From NCBI GenBank assembly GCA_902825945.1, contig CADECY010000001.1, positions 141,366-205,365 on the forward strand: a stretch of 64,000 nt of DNA, given 5' to 3'. Shown here in pieces: positions 50,606 through 60,447 of the stretch. A program made the translations under genes and the position numbers. The notes under the pieces were generated by a model. That model was given only the letters and a program-made list of their open reading frames with translations, was not told the DNA's origin and made no database searches. How positions within the stretch are numbered: the stretch's first letter is position 1; each line of letters starts with the position of its first letter. The stretch comes from an uncultured Acidobacteriota bacterium (GTDB lineage: Bacteria > Acidobacteriota > Terriglobia > Bryobacterales > Bryobacteraceae).

Positions 50606-52204
50606 TTACGCCACCTCCTGCGCCATTTGCGCCGCCGCCGCATCCGAACCGAGTTGCTTGCCCAGAATCTGTGTGATGATGAACTCGGCCGAGCGGTTGG
50701 CGCTCGCGATAATGAGCGAGTTTGGATTGGAACTGATGTGATGCGGGATCGTGCTGGCGTCGCAGATCAACAGATTGTTGATGTCATGCGACATGCCGTA
50801 GGTGTCGACCACCGAGTTCTTGCGGCTCTCGCCCGCTCGGCACGACGTCTGCGGATGCAGCGCGCCAGACGTCACGACGAATAGGGTCAGCGACTTGTGG
50901 AGCACTGCCTCTGGGTCATTCGGATTCGGGAATGCCGCGACCGCGCCCGCACGCTTGTACACTTCCCAAACCTGCCGCACCGAGTCGGCCATCTCCCCGA
51001 GCATTTTCGGTTCGAGCAATCCGTTGGATCCCGCCGCGTAATACTGGATCGTCGGACCGTCCACGCCGCCGACCACGCGGCCCTCGACGTTCGGCTTGAG
51101 ATTGAAGATGAATGCGCCAGCGCGCGAGCGGAACTTCCGCATCAGGTCCTTGTACTGCCGGCCGAAGTTGCCGACCGACGACGCCACCCAGGGAGTCACG
51201 GCCGGGAATCCCGCGCTCGCGAAGATCAGCGAGTCCTGGGGCTTGCCATCCTTCATCAAAAAGTGGTGAAGGTTCCATTGATAGCCGCGATCGGTGTCCC
51301 AATCCTCGCCGGGCAGCAACACGTCCATCGGAACGCCCGGGTGGGCTCGCAGGTGATGCCCCACGTGTTCGTTGATCAGTTGGACTCCGGAACTGGTGAG
51401 AATCGCGGGCGACCCGATCGCTCCCGCCGCGAGGACAACCAGCTTGTTCGCCTTTGCCGTGATGCGTTCGCCGTTGCGAATGTAAGTGACGCCGGTGGCC
51501 TTGGTGCCGTCGATTTCGAGCTTCTGCACCGATGCGTTGTCGTGCAGGACGGCTCCCGCGGCAATCGCCTTCGGAATCTGCGTTACCGTCATACTCATCA
51601 GTGAGTCATACTTGCAGGGCATGCCGGCGTCGAGCCGGTGTCCACAGAAAATGCACCTGTAGCGATTGGAAGCGTTCTCGAACACAGGAATACCGAGCGC
51701 CTTCGCCGATTCCTCGTACAGCACGCTTGCTTTGTTCCACACCGAACGCGGATCGCGATGGACGTGCAGGAGCCGTTCCACCTTGCGGAAGTGCGGCTCG
51801 AAGTCCGCCTTCGTCCAGCCCTTGACTCCGGTCTCCTTGCCGAAATCGTCCCAGTCGACCAGTGTCGGCCGGACCCAGGCACCGACGTTGATGAACGATC
51901 CGCCTCCCACGATTCGCGGTTCGCGCTGCACGCTCGCCTGAATCGGGTTGGAGAAGTTCATGTACATCGGATAGGAGAAGAACGCGCGCCCGCGGTTCGA
52001 GTCGGTGGTATCCGGAAGGTAGTGGCCCAGATTGATCTGCGTCGAGTAGCGGCGGCGCTCCGCCGAGCCAGTGCCAGGATTCGGCGTTCCGCCGATGTGC
52101 GGGCCAGCCTCCAGCAGCAACACCGATGCGTGTTGCGCGAGTTCACCCGCGATATAGCCGCCGGCCGATCCCGAGCCAATGATGATTACGTCGTAGTCTG
52201 CCAT
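50606..52204 (-). CDS. GMC family FAD oxidoreductase
   Basis: 532 residues. FAD-binding DVIIIGSGSAGGYIAGELA and LLLEAGPHIGG at the N-terminus, GGGSFINVGAWVRP as the second GMC signature region, and the C-terminal active-site DASTIPHHISSNPNSLIIAS with the catalytic His and Asn. A Cys set CIFCGHRLDAGMPC near residue 190 is seen in a subset of the family and may bind metal. It has no own signal, so export would depend on the Tat-bearing small subunit. Likely substrate: a lipophilic alcohol or sterol, from the FadL neighbour (inference). Confidence 0.9.
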   Translation of the reverse strand: MADYDVIIIGSGSAGGYIAGELAQHASVLLLEAGPHIGGTPNPGTGSAERRRYSTQINLGHYLPDTTDSNRGRAFFSYPMYMNFSNPIQASVQREPRIVGGGSFINVGAWVRPTLVDWDDFGKETGVKGWTKADFEPHFRKVERLLHVHRDPRSVWNKASVLYEESAKALGIPVFENASNRYRCIFCGHRLDAGMPCKYDSLMSMTVTQIPKAIAAGAVLHDNASVQKLEIDGTKATGVTYIRNGERITAKANKLVVLAAGAIGSPAILTSSGVQLINEHVGHHLRAHPGVPMDVLLPGEDWDTDRGYQWNLHHFLMKDGKPQDSLIFASAGFPAVTPWVASSVGNFGRQYKDLMRKFRSRAGAFIFNLKPNVEGRVVGGVDGPTIQYYAAGSNGLLEPKMLGEMADSVRQVWEVYKRAGAVAAFPNPNDPEAVLHKSLTLFVVTSGALHPQTSCRAGESRKNSVVDTYGMSHDINNLLICDASTIPHHISSNPNSLIIASANRSAEFIITQILGKQLGSDAAAAQMAQEVA

Positions 52205-52222
52205 GTGTGCCTCGCGATGGAC

Positions 52223-53707
52223 CTAGCGGTCCAGCTTGCCATCGGTTCCCATCCGCCACGTCAGGCCGAGCCCGAACAGATTGGCGAAATTGCGGTATTC
52301 GCCATTGGTGCCCTGAAAGCGGTTGGCGGGAACGTTGGTGGTCTTGTTGATGAACTGCATGAACTGGTAAAACATCGTCAGGTCGATCGACTTCAACGAT
52401 TTCGTCATGCCGAACGTTCCGCTGTGACGATCCGTATCGGGAAACAGCGGGCCCACGCTCTTCTCGGGCACCGGCGAACGATCATAGATATAGCCGCCGC
52501 GCAGTGTCACGTTCTTGAACATGCTCTTCATCATCTTCGGCCCCGGCGCGCTCTTGACTGGACGTTCGAATCCGGCGTTCAAAACATAGGAGTTCTTGAA
52601 GTTGAACGTCAGCCGGCGTTCGTTGCTGGTTCCGATCTCGCGGCCCTTCGCGTCAGCCGTCTTTTCGAAATTGATCGGGAGTTCCTGGAAGCGGCGAAAG
52701 TCCTGGACCTTGAAATCGACGGCGATCGTGCCGCCGAACATCTTGGTGTGCGCCACGCCGATCGTGTAAGCGCCGGGCGTGGTGAAAGTTCCCGTGATGC
52801 CCTGATTCGGAAACAGCACATCGAGCCCGCGATCCTTCGGCAGGAACGGAAGCAGTGCGCCGGTGTTGGTGAACGCGAAGGCCGCGTTGCCCTTCAAGTG
52901 GCTCACCACATGGGTGCGGTAGGACAGCCCGAGATTGAATCCGGACTTGCTCTTGAACAGATATCCGGCCGTCAGTCCGGGCTTGTTCGCGGTGGCGGCG
53001 GCGCGCAGCCGGCCTTCCGGCAGCAGCCGGGCGAAGGAGCGATAGGCCAAATCCGGATCGACGCCCGGAAAGATGTCCTTGGCCAGATTGCGCGAAAAAT
53101 CAGTGGGTGCGTCGTTCGGATTCAAGAAGCTTTGTTCCAGGAACAGGTGCGTGTGGACAAACGCGACACCCACCGAGATCGCCTGCGATTCCGACAAGCG
53201 ATAAGCCACTGTCGGCTGGAACCAGTACTGCTGGAGCGCGGCTCGCGTACCGGCGTAGCGCCCCGTGTACTTCGTGTTTGCCGGATCGCCGTCATTGAAA
53301 TTGGTCCAGTTCGCGGCGAGCCCGTTGGGAGTGAACCCACCGAACCCGACGGCCCATTTCTCGCTCATGCGGCGGGTCCAATAAAAGCTCGCGATCGGAA
53401 TGAAGGGCTGGCTCACCGCGCCGGGGAACCCCTTCGCCGGCACGACCGTGCCCGGCGGCGCCTCCGAGGGGATGAAGCGAAACTGCCCATTGACGATCAG
53501 GTTATTCAACTCGATCGACATTCCCCGCTGAAAAGCGATTCCCGCCGGATTGAAAAATATCGCCGTCGCGTCCGAGGCGACCGCCGTAAAGGCTCCACCC
53601 ATGCCCTGAGCGCGCGTTCCCAGTTCGTTCACCGCGAACGCCGAGCACCAGGCATTGGACGCACAAGCCAACACAAGTGCCGCCAATCCTACGGATTGCT
53701 TTCGCAC
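52223..53707 (-). CDS. FadL/OmpP1-type outer-membrane channel for hydrophobic compounds
   Basis: 494 residues from GTG 53707, chosen because GGAGG lies 5 bases before it and the signal peptide (LAALVLACASNAWC) then starts at residue 8. The FadL hallmarks are at the N-terminus of the mature protein: SAFAVNELGTRAQGMGGAFT followed by ATAIFFNPAGIAFQ (the NPA kink). The rest is a beta-barrel of alternating strands ending MFYQFMQFINKTTN and a short tail. It is the first gene of the six-gene operon, 18 bases before the GMC gene. Confidence 0.85.
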   Translation of the reverse strand: MRKQSVGLAALVLACASNAWCSAFAVNELGTRAQGMGGAFTAVASDATAIFFNPAGIAFQRGMSIELNNLIVNGQFRFIPSEAPPGTVVPAKGFPGAVSQPFIPIASFYWTRRMSEKWAVGFGGFTPNGLAANWTNFNDGDPANTKYTGRYAGTRAALQQYWFQPTVAYRLSESQAISVGVAFVHTHLFLEQSFLNPNDAPTDFSRNLAKDIFPGVDPDLAYRSFARLLPEGRLRAAATANKPGLTAGYLFKSKSGFNLGLSYRTHVVSHLKGNAAFAFTNTGALLPFLPKDRGLDVLFPNQGITGTFTTPGAYTIGVAHTKMFGGTIAVDFKVQDFRRFQELPINFEKTADAKGREIGTSNERRLTFNFKNSYVLNAGFERPVKSAPGPKMMKSMFKNVTLRGGYIYDRSPVPEKSVGPLFPDTDRHSGTFGMTKSLKSIDLTMFYQFMQFINKTTNVPANRFQGTNGEYRNFANLFGLGLTWRMGTDGKLDR

Positions 53708-53876
53708 CGAGACCTCCAAAGAAACTGTTAAAAACGGGAGACCGATTACTTCCTCCTGAGCGATCAAATGGTGATCGCGAATCGGTGCCCAGCGGAATCA
53801 GTCTAGTTGACCAGCTTCCCCACTGTCAATCCCCATGAAAGAGCGTAAGCCACTCTCAGGAAAGTACCTATCCGGG

Positions 53877-56774
53877 TCAGAACGGCATACGGGGGCCCTT
53901 CACGGGCGCCTTTTTGGCCACCTTTTTGGCCGCCACTTTCTTCGCCGCCGGCGTCTTGCGTTGCACTCCGAGCGCAGTTTCGAGGATCTCAACCAGCAGT
54001 TTCCGCTCCGCCGGCTTCATCACCTTGTCGAAATCGGCTGGGCGCTCCTTGGAAACGGCCTGCATCCGCTCCACCCATTCGAGGGCTCCACGCGCCGGAT
54101 GTTTCCCGCCGAGCTCCCGCAGGAGCGCCAGCGAGGCGCCGAAGTCGGGCACTTTGCGATAGCAGTCGAGCGCGGACTCGAGGTCGCCCGCGGCGCGGTA
54201 GGCGGCGGCAGCCGCCCCATGCTGGCCCAACGCGTCCAAGCAGGCGGCTTCTTTGGCGGGCTGCCGCTCCGGAAGCTTGCGCAGCGCCTCCAGCGCCTCG
54301 CCGTACTGCTTGTTCTTCATCAGCAGGTCGAGCGCGCGCTTGCGCAGTTTCGCCGTGCGCTCGGAGGCGTCCGGGTACTGCATTGCGGCGTAAAACCCGG
54401 GCAGAAGTTCGAGCGCGAGCGCCGCGTTCGACCCTACGTGGAGCGAGCCTTCGAGAACTTCGAGCCACTGCTTGGCCACCGAGCCGAGTTCGAGCGTCAC
54501 CCACGGTTCGAGGTTCTGGGAATGGTCCGCCACTGTTCGCACCGCGGTAGCGATCTCTTGCGGAACCTGCAACCGGATGGCGGCGCCCACGCGGCGGATC
54601 GCGACGGCCGTGAGTACCAAGCGGCCGTACTCGGCGGCATCCGCGGCTTCCTCGAAGAGGTCCGGCGCGCCTGTGTGCGGCGGCAGCGTAACCTTTCGCA
54701 CCCCCAAGGTGTAACAGATTTCGGCCAGTGTGCGATACGCGGTCTGTCGCGCCAGCGGGTCCTGCACTCTGTTCACATCGTTGGCATCCCCGAGCAGCAT
54801 CACCGCCTGATGCGCGCGTGCCCACGCCAGCTCCGGACGCACGGCCAAATACTGCCGCGCATCCTGCATACAGCGCTGGATGCGTTCTTCGACATCGAGT
54901 TCGTCTTCGGCGAGCGCCCGCTGCAGCGCTTCCGGATTCAAGACGGGGAATCCGTGGCCCCGCCCGCCCGCCAGAAACGAAGTACTGCGCCGCACGATTT
55001 CCGGGTTCGGACTCAGATCGAGCCAGATCAGCCGTTCCGACGGCCGGCTGATCGCCACACGGAGTTGATCGATGGCGAGCCGCCTCGCGAGTTTGTCCAC
55101 CTCGGTGGTGATCGCGCGCCAAGCCGGAACATTCGTCGCCTTTTCGACCTGCTTTCCAGCGTCGATGATGCAGACCGAATGAAAGTCGAGGCCCTTGATT
55201 TCGACCGGCGACAGGATGTTCGGCCGCGCCGGGGCCGGAATCGCCGCCGGGGGGTCTCCGAAACAAACGATCGCCATGCCTTCGCGGGCGGTGAGATCGG
55301 AGAAAAGCGTGTCGAGCGGCTGGTTGTGCGGCGCCGTGCAGTACAGCACTTGATCCGTCGAATCGTCGTCGATCCCCGCCCATCCCTGCCCGCTCGGACG
55401 ATCCTGCTTCTCGAGGCTCGCGTAGAGGTCCCACACGCGGTTCACCATTTCGGCGATTCTTCGCGGGCTGCGCAGGTTCACCGAGAGGCGGTGCTCGCTC
55501 GGCGTTCCCACCGTGTGGTGGAGAATGTCGCTCAACCAGCCCCACTCGAAATCGGTGGGGCGCACGGTCTGGGCTTCGTCTCCGGCCATCAACACGGGGA
55601 TCGGGCGCTTGTGGATTTCGCGCGCCCGCGCCGCGAGTTTCGCCACCGCGAACGACTCGAGCGGCGTGAGATCTTGGCACTCATCGACCGCGATGCAGTC
55701 GTATTCGAGAAACGCGCGGTCGAAGCCGGATCCCTTCTCGAGCGCCTCCGCCGCCTGCCACGCGAGCGTAAGCTCCGGAAAGAATCGCGGCGCCACGGGG
55801 CCACCGGCTTTTTCGAGGCGCGCCATTACGTCCACCACCGGCTGAACACCCGCCCCTAGGAAGCGGTTTCGGCGGGAACGATAATCGTCGTCGGTGACTC
55901 GCGGAGACACGCACTTGGCGAACCGGCCCGCCTTGGCGGGAGTCGCGGCGCCGACCATGTGCGCATGGACCTCGTCATACAGCGCCGGTATCATGTCCGC
56001 CCACGGACCCAGCGAGCGGCTGAACGAATAAACCTCGGCCCGAAAGTTCTGCCGCAACTCGTTGAGCGGAACATGCGCGGCGCTGCCGCCGGTGAAACGC
56101 CGGAAAAATTCGGGTGTCGTGAGGACATGGAATTTACGCTCGGCCGAACAGAAGCGCTCGAAGTAGTCGCGGGCCAACGATGCGAGGTCGGGCGAGAAGG
56201 TGAGGTAGAGAACGTTCGACGCGTTCGACGCATCCACGGCGTGCAGCAGCGCTGTGGTCTTGCCGGACCCGGGGTGCCCCTTCAGCAGGCGGATCGTGTC
56301 GCGCGCCCCAGCAAAGCGGCTCTGCTGGTGGGTCCAGGGAGCGGGGCCGTACTCTTCGCGGCGGAGGTCCGGGACGGTGACCGGAAGGTAGTCCGCGAAC
56401 GTTTGGGGCGTCAGAGGCGTGTGATCGTCGTGATGCCGGATATCGCGGATGAAAAGCGCGTCCTTGGGAACGCTTTCAAACCCGCCGGCGCCTCGGAGCG
56501 GAAGCGCGCCCGCCGGCGCCCACCACGCGTAGAAGTGGTTTCCGCTCGATCCTCCGAGACGGGATCGCCGCCAGCCCTTGTTGGCGCCCAATGTCGTCTT
56601 GTAGTGGACCCGGCTGGCCTCGACGAGCAGCCGCTGCATCAGCAATGCGGAACGCTTGCCGGTGTTTTCCTTCCGGTATGTGGAGAGCTTTTCGAGAAAG
56701 TCCGGATGGCAAAACAGCGGAGCGCCGGGCCGGGCAGTTCGAAACTCGATATCGAACAGCGAGCCGGCTGCCAT
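53877..56774 (-). CDS. SF1 UvrD-like helicase with repeat domain and Lys/Ala tail
   Basis: 965 residues. Residues 1-150 are a unique N-terminal domain (SALLMQRLLVEASRVHYKTT). Helicase motifs follow: Walker A LLKGHPGSGKTTALLHAV near 165, motif II CIAVDECQDLTPLE near 365, motif III VLMAGDEAQTV, motif IV-like LSVNLRSPRRIAEM, motif V VEIKGLDFHSVCII and motif VI LRVAISRPSERLIWL. Residues ~650-920 are TPR-like helical repeats (YGEALEALRKLPERQ, GAAAAAYRAAGDLESALDC). It ends in KKVAAKKVAKKAPVKG. The layout resembles TRANK1-type helicases more than UvrD/Rep. It is a single gene with no partner. Confidence 0.8.
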   Translation of the reverse strand: MAAGSLFDIEFRTARPGAPLFCHPDFLEKLSTYRKENTGKRSALLMQRLLVEASRVHYKTTLGANKGWRRSRLGGSSGNHFYAWWAPAGALPLRGAGGFESVPKDALFIRDIRHHDDHTPLTPQTFADYLPVTVPDLRREEYGPAPWTHQQSRFAGARDTIRLLKGHPGSGKTTALLHAVDASNASNVLYLTFSPDLASLARDYFERFCSAERKFHVLTTPEFFRRFTGGSAAHVPLNELRQNFRAEVYSFSRSLGPWADMIPALYDEVHAHMVGAATPAKAGRFAKCVSPRVTDDDYRSRRNRFLGAGVQPVVDVMARLEKAGGPVAPRFFPELTLAWQAAEALEKGSGFDRAFLEYDCIAVDECQDLTPLESFAVAKLAARAREIHKRPIPVLMAGDEAQTVRPTDFEWGWLSDILHHTVGTPSEHRLSVNLRSPRRIAEMVNRVWDLYASLEKQDRPSGQGWAGIDDDSTDQVLYCTAPHNQPLDTLFSDLTAREGMAIVCFGDPPAAIPAPARPNILSPVEIKGLDFHSVCIIDAGKQVEKATNVPAWRAITTEVDKLARRLAIDQLRVAISRPSERLIWLDLSPNPEIVRRSTSFLAGGRGHGFPVLNPEALQRALAEDELDVEERIQRCMQDARQYLAVRPELAWARAHQAVMLLGDANDVNRVQDPLARQTAYRTLAEICYTLGVRKVTLPPHTGAPDLFEEAADAAEYGRLVLTAVAIRRVGAAIRLQVPQEIATAVRTVADHSQNLEPWVTLELGSVAKQWLEVLEGSLHVGSNAALALELLPGFYAAMQYPDASERTAKLRKRALDLLMKNKQYGEALEALRKLPERQPAKEAACLDALGQHGAAAAAYRAAGDLESALDCYRKVPDFGASLALLRELGGKHPARGALEWVERMQAVSKERPADFDKVMKPAERKLLVEILETALGVQRKTPAAKKVAAKKVAKKAPVKGPRMPF

Positions 56775-56861
56775 GGGTCGATTATGCCAGACCGGGGTGG
56801 CGTGCGTGTACCGGCTGGAGGGGAGGGACTGTAAATTCGGCTGAAATCGAATCCCATTTTG

Positions 56862-56890
56862 TTGACGTTATCCTCAACGCGGGCTATAGT
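56862..56890 (+). promoter_or_regulatory. Sigma70-type promoter of the TonB receptor gene
   Basis: TTGACG (56862-56867), 17-base spacer, TATAGT (56885-56890). Transcription would start near 56897, giving a leader of about 38 bases that includes AGAGAGG before the ATG at 56935. Confidence 0.7.
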
Positions 56891-56934
56891 CAGACCAATC
56901 CGAAGCCTTGGCTTCATCCAAGAGAGAGGTTGGA

Positions 56935-59900
56935 ATGCGAATTCTCCGTACGAGTCTGCTCACCGCCGCGCTGCCTGTTTTGGCGCTGGCGCAATCGTTC
57001 ACCGCTTCGGTACGCGGTTTGGTTACCGATGCCTCGAAGGCCGCGATTCCCGCCGCCAAGGTCGTCGTGACCGACGCGGACCGGAATGTCCAGCGCGAGA
57101 CGGTCACCGATAGTCTGGGCCGATACGTCGTCACGGCGCTTCCGCCCGGGCGCTACACCCTGAGCGCGGAGGCCGCCGGCTTCAACAAGTTTGGGATGAG
57201 CGCGTTTCCATTGCAGGTGCAACAGCAGGCCACAATCGACATCGAGCTCTCGGTGGGCGCGGTGGCGACAGCGGTCGAGATCAACTCGAGCGCGCCGCTT
57301 CTCAATACCACGATCGCCACTCTCGGGCAGGTAGTCGAGAACAAGTACATCCTCTCACTGCCGCTGGCTGGCCGCGCTCCGCTCGCGCTGGTGGCTCTTT
57401 CTCCGGGAGTGACGCCGTCGAATCTGAACCCCGGCGGGCAAAGCAACACGAACTTCGTCGCCAACGGTACGCGCAACTCGAGCGCCGACGTTCTGCTCGA
57501 CGGCATGAGCGTGACCAACGTGGAACAAAACAGCGGCATCACCAACCTCGAATACCAGCCTTCGGTCGACGTAGTGCAGGAGTTCAAGGTCCAGACCAAC
57601 TTCTTTTCCGCCGAGTTCGGTAACACCGGCGGCGCGGTGATCAACGTTGTGACCAAGAGCGGCACCAATGCGCTGCACGGCGCCGTGTACGAATTCCACC
57701 GCAACTCGGCTCTGAACGCCAACAGCTTCTTCTCCAATCGCGCCGGCCGCGCCCTGCCGGACTCCAAGCGCAACGTCTTCGGTGGCACCATCGGCGGACC
57801 CGTCCGCATCCCGAAGGTCTATAACGGCAAAGACCGGACGTTCTTCTTCTACGACTTCGAGGGAAGCCGCGTCGCCTCGGCCACCACGCGCAACGTTACC
57901 GTGCCGACTCTGCTCGAACGCGTGGGCGACTTCACCGATACGCGCGCCTCGAACGGCCGTCTGATCACCATCTATAACCCGTTCAACACCGTCCGGCAGG
58001 CCAACGGAACAACCCTTCGGCAACCGTTCCCCGACAACAAGGTTCCGGCGTCGAGCTTCAGCCCGATCGCGCTCCGAGCGCTTGCCACCTATCCGAAGCC
58101 GACCTCCGACGGCAACGCATTCACGCACGCCAACAACTACTTCGCCCAAGGCAGCAACGTGAGCGAAGGCAATCAGATGGATATCAAGATCGACCACGTG
58201 CTGAACGACAAGCAGCGCATCATGTCGCGCTACAGCCTGAACTTCGGCAATGGCACTCCGGCGGTGCTGTGGGGCAGCCTGGCCGATCCGTTCTCCAATG
58301 GCGACTCGCGAAGCCGCACGCAGAATTTCGTCTTCGACTTCACCCGCACTCACACCGCCACCACGCTGTTCACCTTCCGCTACGGCGTGTTGCGTCAATA
58401 TGCCCAAACGATCCCGAAGAGCGACGGTTTCGATCCCACCTCGATGGGCCTGCCCTCGATCTATCTGACCTCCGGCCTGCGCCAACATCCGACGTTTTCA
58501 CCGGAAGGCTACCAGGAGACCGGACAGGTGGGTTTCGGACGCATCGGCCGCGGTGACGACGTCAACAGCATCACGGGTAGCATGACGAAGATCTTCGGCG
58601 GGCACAACCTGAAGACTGGCGCCGAAGCCCGCCTGATGCGGCTCAATTATCTCCAACCGGGATATCCGCAGGGTCAATTCTCGTTCAACCGCCAGATCAC
58701 CAGCGAAGATCCCAATCGCGGCGATTCGTTCCAGGGTAATGCCATTGCGTCCATGCTCCTCAGTTGGCCAAGCGCCGGGCAATACCATATCGACCCATGG
58801 TCCGCTTCGGCATCGCAATATTTCGGCTTCTACGCGCAAGACGATTGGAAGATTACGCGGAAGCTGACGCTGAATCTCGGCCTCCGCTATGACTTCGACC
58901 TGCCGCGCACCGAGCGGTACAACCGCTACAGTTGGTTCGATTTCGATTCGAAGTCACCCATCGCCGGAAGGGTGCCCGCGAACGCCTGTCCTGCCTGCGG
59001 AAACCTGATCGGGCAGTTCAAGTTCGCCGACAGCGACACGAGGAGCCCCGTGAGTGCCGACTACAATAACGTGCAACCGCGTTTCGGCTTCGCCTACGCG
59101 CTGAATGAGCGCACATCGATCCGCGCGGGCTACGGTCTCTTCTACACGCTGTCTCGGGCCACCGTGAAGGGTCACAACGGTTCGGGATTCCAGACCAACT
59201 CGAACCTCGAATCCAGCCGCGATGGCGGACTCACACGCTTCGGCAGCCTCGAAAATCCCTACCCGAGCGGACTCAATATCCCGCCCGGCAACACTCTTGG
59301 TGATGCAACCTTCCTCGGGCTCGGCATCGGCACCGACTCTCGCGAAAACCAGAATCCGCAATATCAGCAGTGGAACTTCTCGATACAACGCGCGCTGCCC
59401 GGCAACTCGGTGTTCCAGGTGAACTACACCGGAAGCAAGGGTACCCACCTGTACTTCGGCGGTGGCGTAACGAATCGCAACCGGCTCGATCCGTCCTACT
59501 GGGCACAGGGACGCACGTCGCTGAACGCCTTGGTGACGAATCCGTTCTACGGCGTGGTCACCGATCCGACTTCGCGTCTGAGTGCGCAGACGGTGACGCT
59601 CAACACACTGTTGCGCCCCTACCCTCAATACGCGGGCGGCGTCAGCGGCGCGGCGCGCAACATCGCCAATTCCGTCTATCACGGCGTCCAGTTCCAGTTC
59701 GAAAGGCGTTTCTCACACGGGCTCTCGATCCTCAGCCACTACACGATCTCCAAGCTCATCGATGATTCGTCGTTCTCCGACGGCAACGTCGGCTGGCTGG
59801 GCGGCGTGACCGATGTACAGAACCCGTTCAACCTCCGCCTCGAACGGGCGGTCTCGGCCATGGACGTTCCCCAGCGGCTGGTGTTGACCTTTTCGTATCA

Positions 59901-60438
59901 GTTGCCTTTCGGAAAGGGAAAGTGGCTCGGTTCGAGATGGAGCAAGGGGCTTGACGCCGCTTTCGGCGGCTGGGAAGTGAACGGATTGCTGACCTTCAGC
60001 TCCGGCTTCGCCCTCAATAGCGGGTCACAGTTCCGCGAGCTGCCTTTGCAGGGGGCAACCTTATGGGAGGGCGTGCAGCGGCCGAACCTGATCGGTGATC
60101 CGCGCCTGCCGGGTTCGGTCAAGGACCGTTTGAACCGCTACCTGAACGAAGCGGCCTTCTCGCGCCCCGCGCCCGATACCTACGGAAGCATGCCGCGCAC
60201 GCTGCCGAACTATCGCAGCCCTGGGCTTCGGAATGGAGACGTGGCGATGTTCAAGAACATCCAGTTGACCGAGTCGAAGTCGCTGCAGTTCCGGCTGGAA
60301 GCGTTCAACGTTACCAACACCGCTTCGTTCGCGACCCCGCACATGACGTTCGGTGCGACCAACTTCGGCGTGATCGACAGTTACGCTGGTGGACGCGGTC
60401 CGCGCGAATTGCAGGTGGCGATCAAGTTCTACTACTGA
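56935..60438 (+). CDS. TonB-dependent receptor with N-terminal CarboxypepD_reg domain
   Basis: 1167 residues from ATG 56935 with AGAGAGG upstream; signal peptide (LLTAALPVLALAQ). Residues ~20-105 are a carboxypeptidase-regulatory-like beta sandwich (VRGLVTDASKAAIPAAKVVV, LPPGRYTLSAEAAGF). Residues ~115-250 form the plug (VLLDGMSVTNVEQNSG, FGNTGGAVINVVTKSGTN). The rest is the barrel, ending in aromatic residues (VAIKFYY) as outer-membrane proteins do. It belongs to the large Oar-like group expanded in Solibacter-type genomes; the ligand is probably an oligosaccharide or peptide. Confidence 0.92.
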   Translation: MRILRTSLLTAALPVLALAQSFTASVRGLVTDASKAAIPAAKVVVTDADRNVQRETVTDSLGRYVVTALPPGRYTLSAEAAGFNKFGMSAFPLQVQQQATIDIELSVGAVATAVEINSSAPLLNTTIATLGQVVENKYILSLPLAGRAPLALVALSPGVTPSNLNPGGQSNTNFVANGTRNSSADVLLDGMSVTNVEQNSGITNLEYQPSVDVVQEFKVQTNFFSAEFGNTGGAVINVVTKSGTNALHGAVYEFHRNSALNANSFFSNRAGRALPDSKRNVFGGTIGGPVRIPKVYNGKDRTFFFYDFEGSRVASATTRNVTVPTLLERVGDFTDTRASNGRLITIYNPFNTVRQANGTTLRQPFPDNKVPASSFSPIALRALATYPKPTSDGNAFTHANNYFAQGSNVSEGNQMDIKIDHVLNDKQRIMSRYSLNFGNGTPAVLWGSLADPFSNGDSRSRTQNFVFDFTRTHTATTLFTFRYGVLRQYAQTIPKSDGFDPTSMGLPSIYLTSGLRQHPTFSPEGYQETGQVGFGRIGRGDDVNSITGSMTKIFGGHNLKTGAEARLMRLNYLQPGYPQGQFSFNRQITSEDPNRGDSFQGNAIASMLLSWPSAGQYHIDPWSASASQYFGFYAQDDWKITRKLTLNLGLRYDFDLPRTERYNRYSWFDFDSKSPIAGRVPANACPACGNLIGQFKFADSDTRSPVSADYNNVQPRFGFAYALNERTSIRAGYGLFYTLSRATVKGHNGSGFQTNSNLESSRDGGLTRFGSLENPYPSGLNIPPGNTLGDATFLGLGIGTDSRENQNPQYQQWNFSIQRALPGNSVFQVNYTGSKGTHLYFGGGVTNRNRLDPSYWAQGRTSLNALVTNPFYGVVTDPTSRLSAQTVTLNTLLRPYPQYAGGVSGAARNIANSVYHGVQFQFERRFSHGLSILSHYTISKLIDDSSFSDGNVGWLGGVTDVQNPFNLRLERAVSAMDVPQRLVLTFSYQLPFGKGKWLGSRWSKGLDAAFGGWEVNGLLTFSSGFALNSGSQFRELPLQGATLWEGVQRPNLIGDPRLPGSVKDRLNRYLNEAAFSRPAPDTYGSMPRTLPNYRSPGLRNGDVAMFKNIQLTESKSLQFRLEAFNVTNTASFATPHMTFGATNFGVIDSYAGGRGPRELQVAIKFYY

Positions 60439-60447
60439 CGCCACCTA

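Noticed and set aside
51638..53731. 697-codon plus-strand ORF opposite the GMC and FadL genes
   Set aside because: The minus-strand genes have clear family motifs; the plus frame is Arg/His-rich low-quality sequence typical of the antisense of GC-rich genes.
53835..55859. 674-codon plus-strand ORF opposite the helicase
   Set aside because: No domain in the translation; the helicase motifs are on the minus strand.
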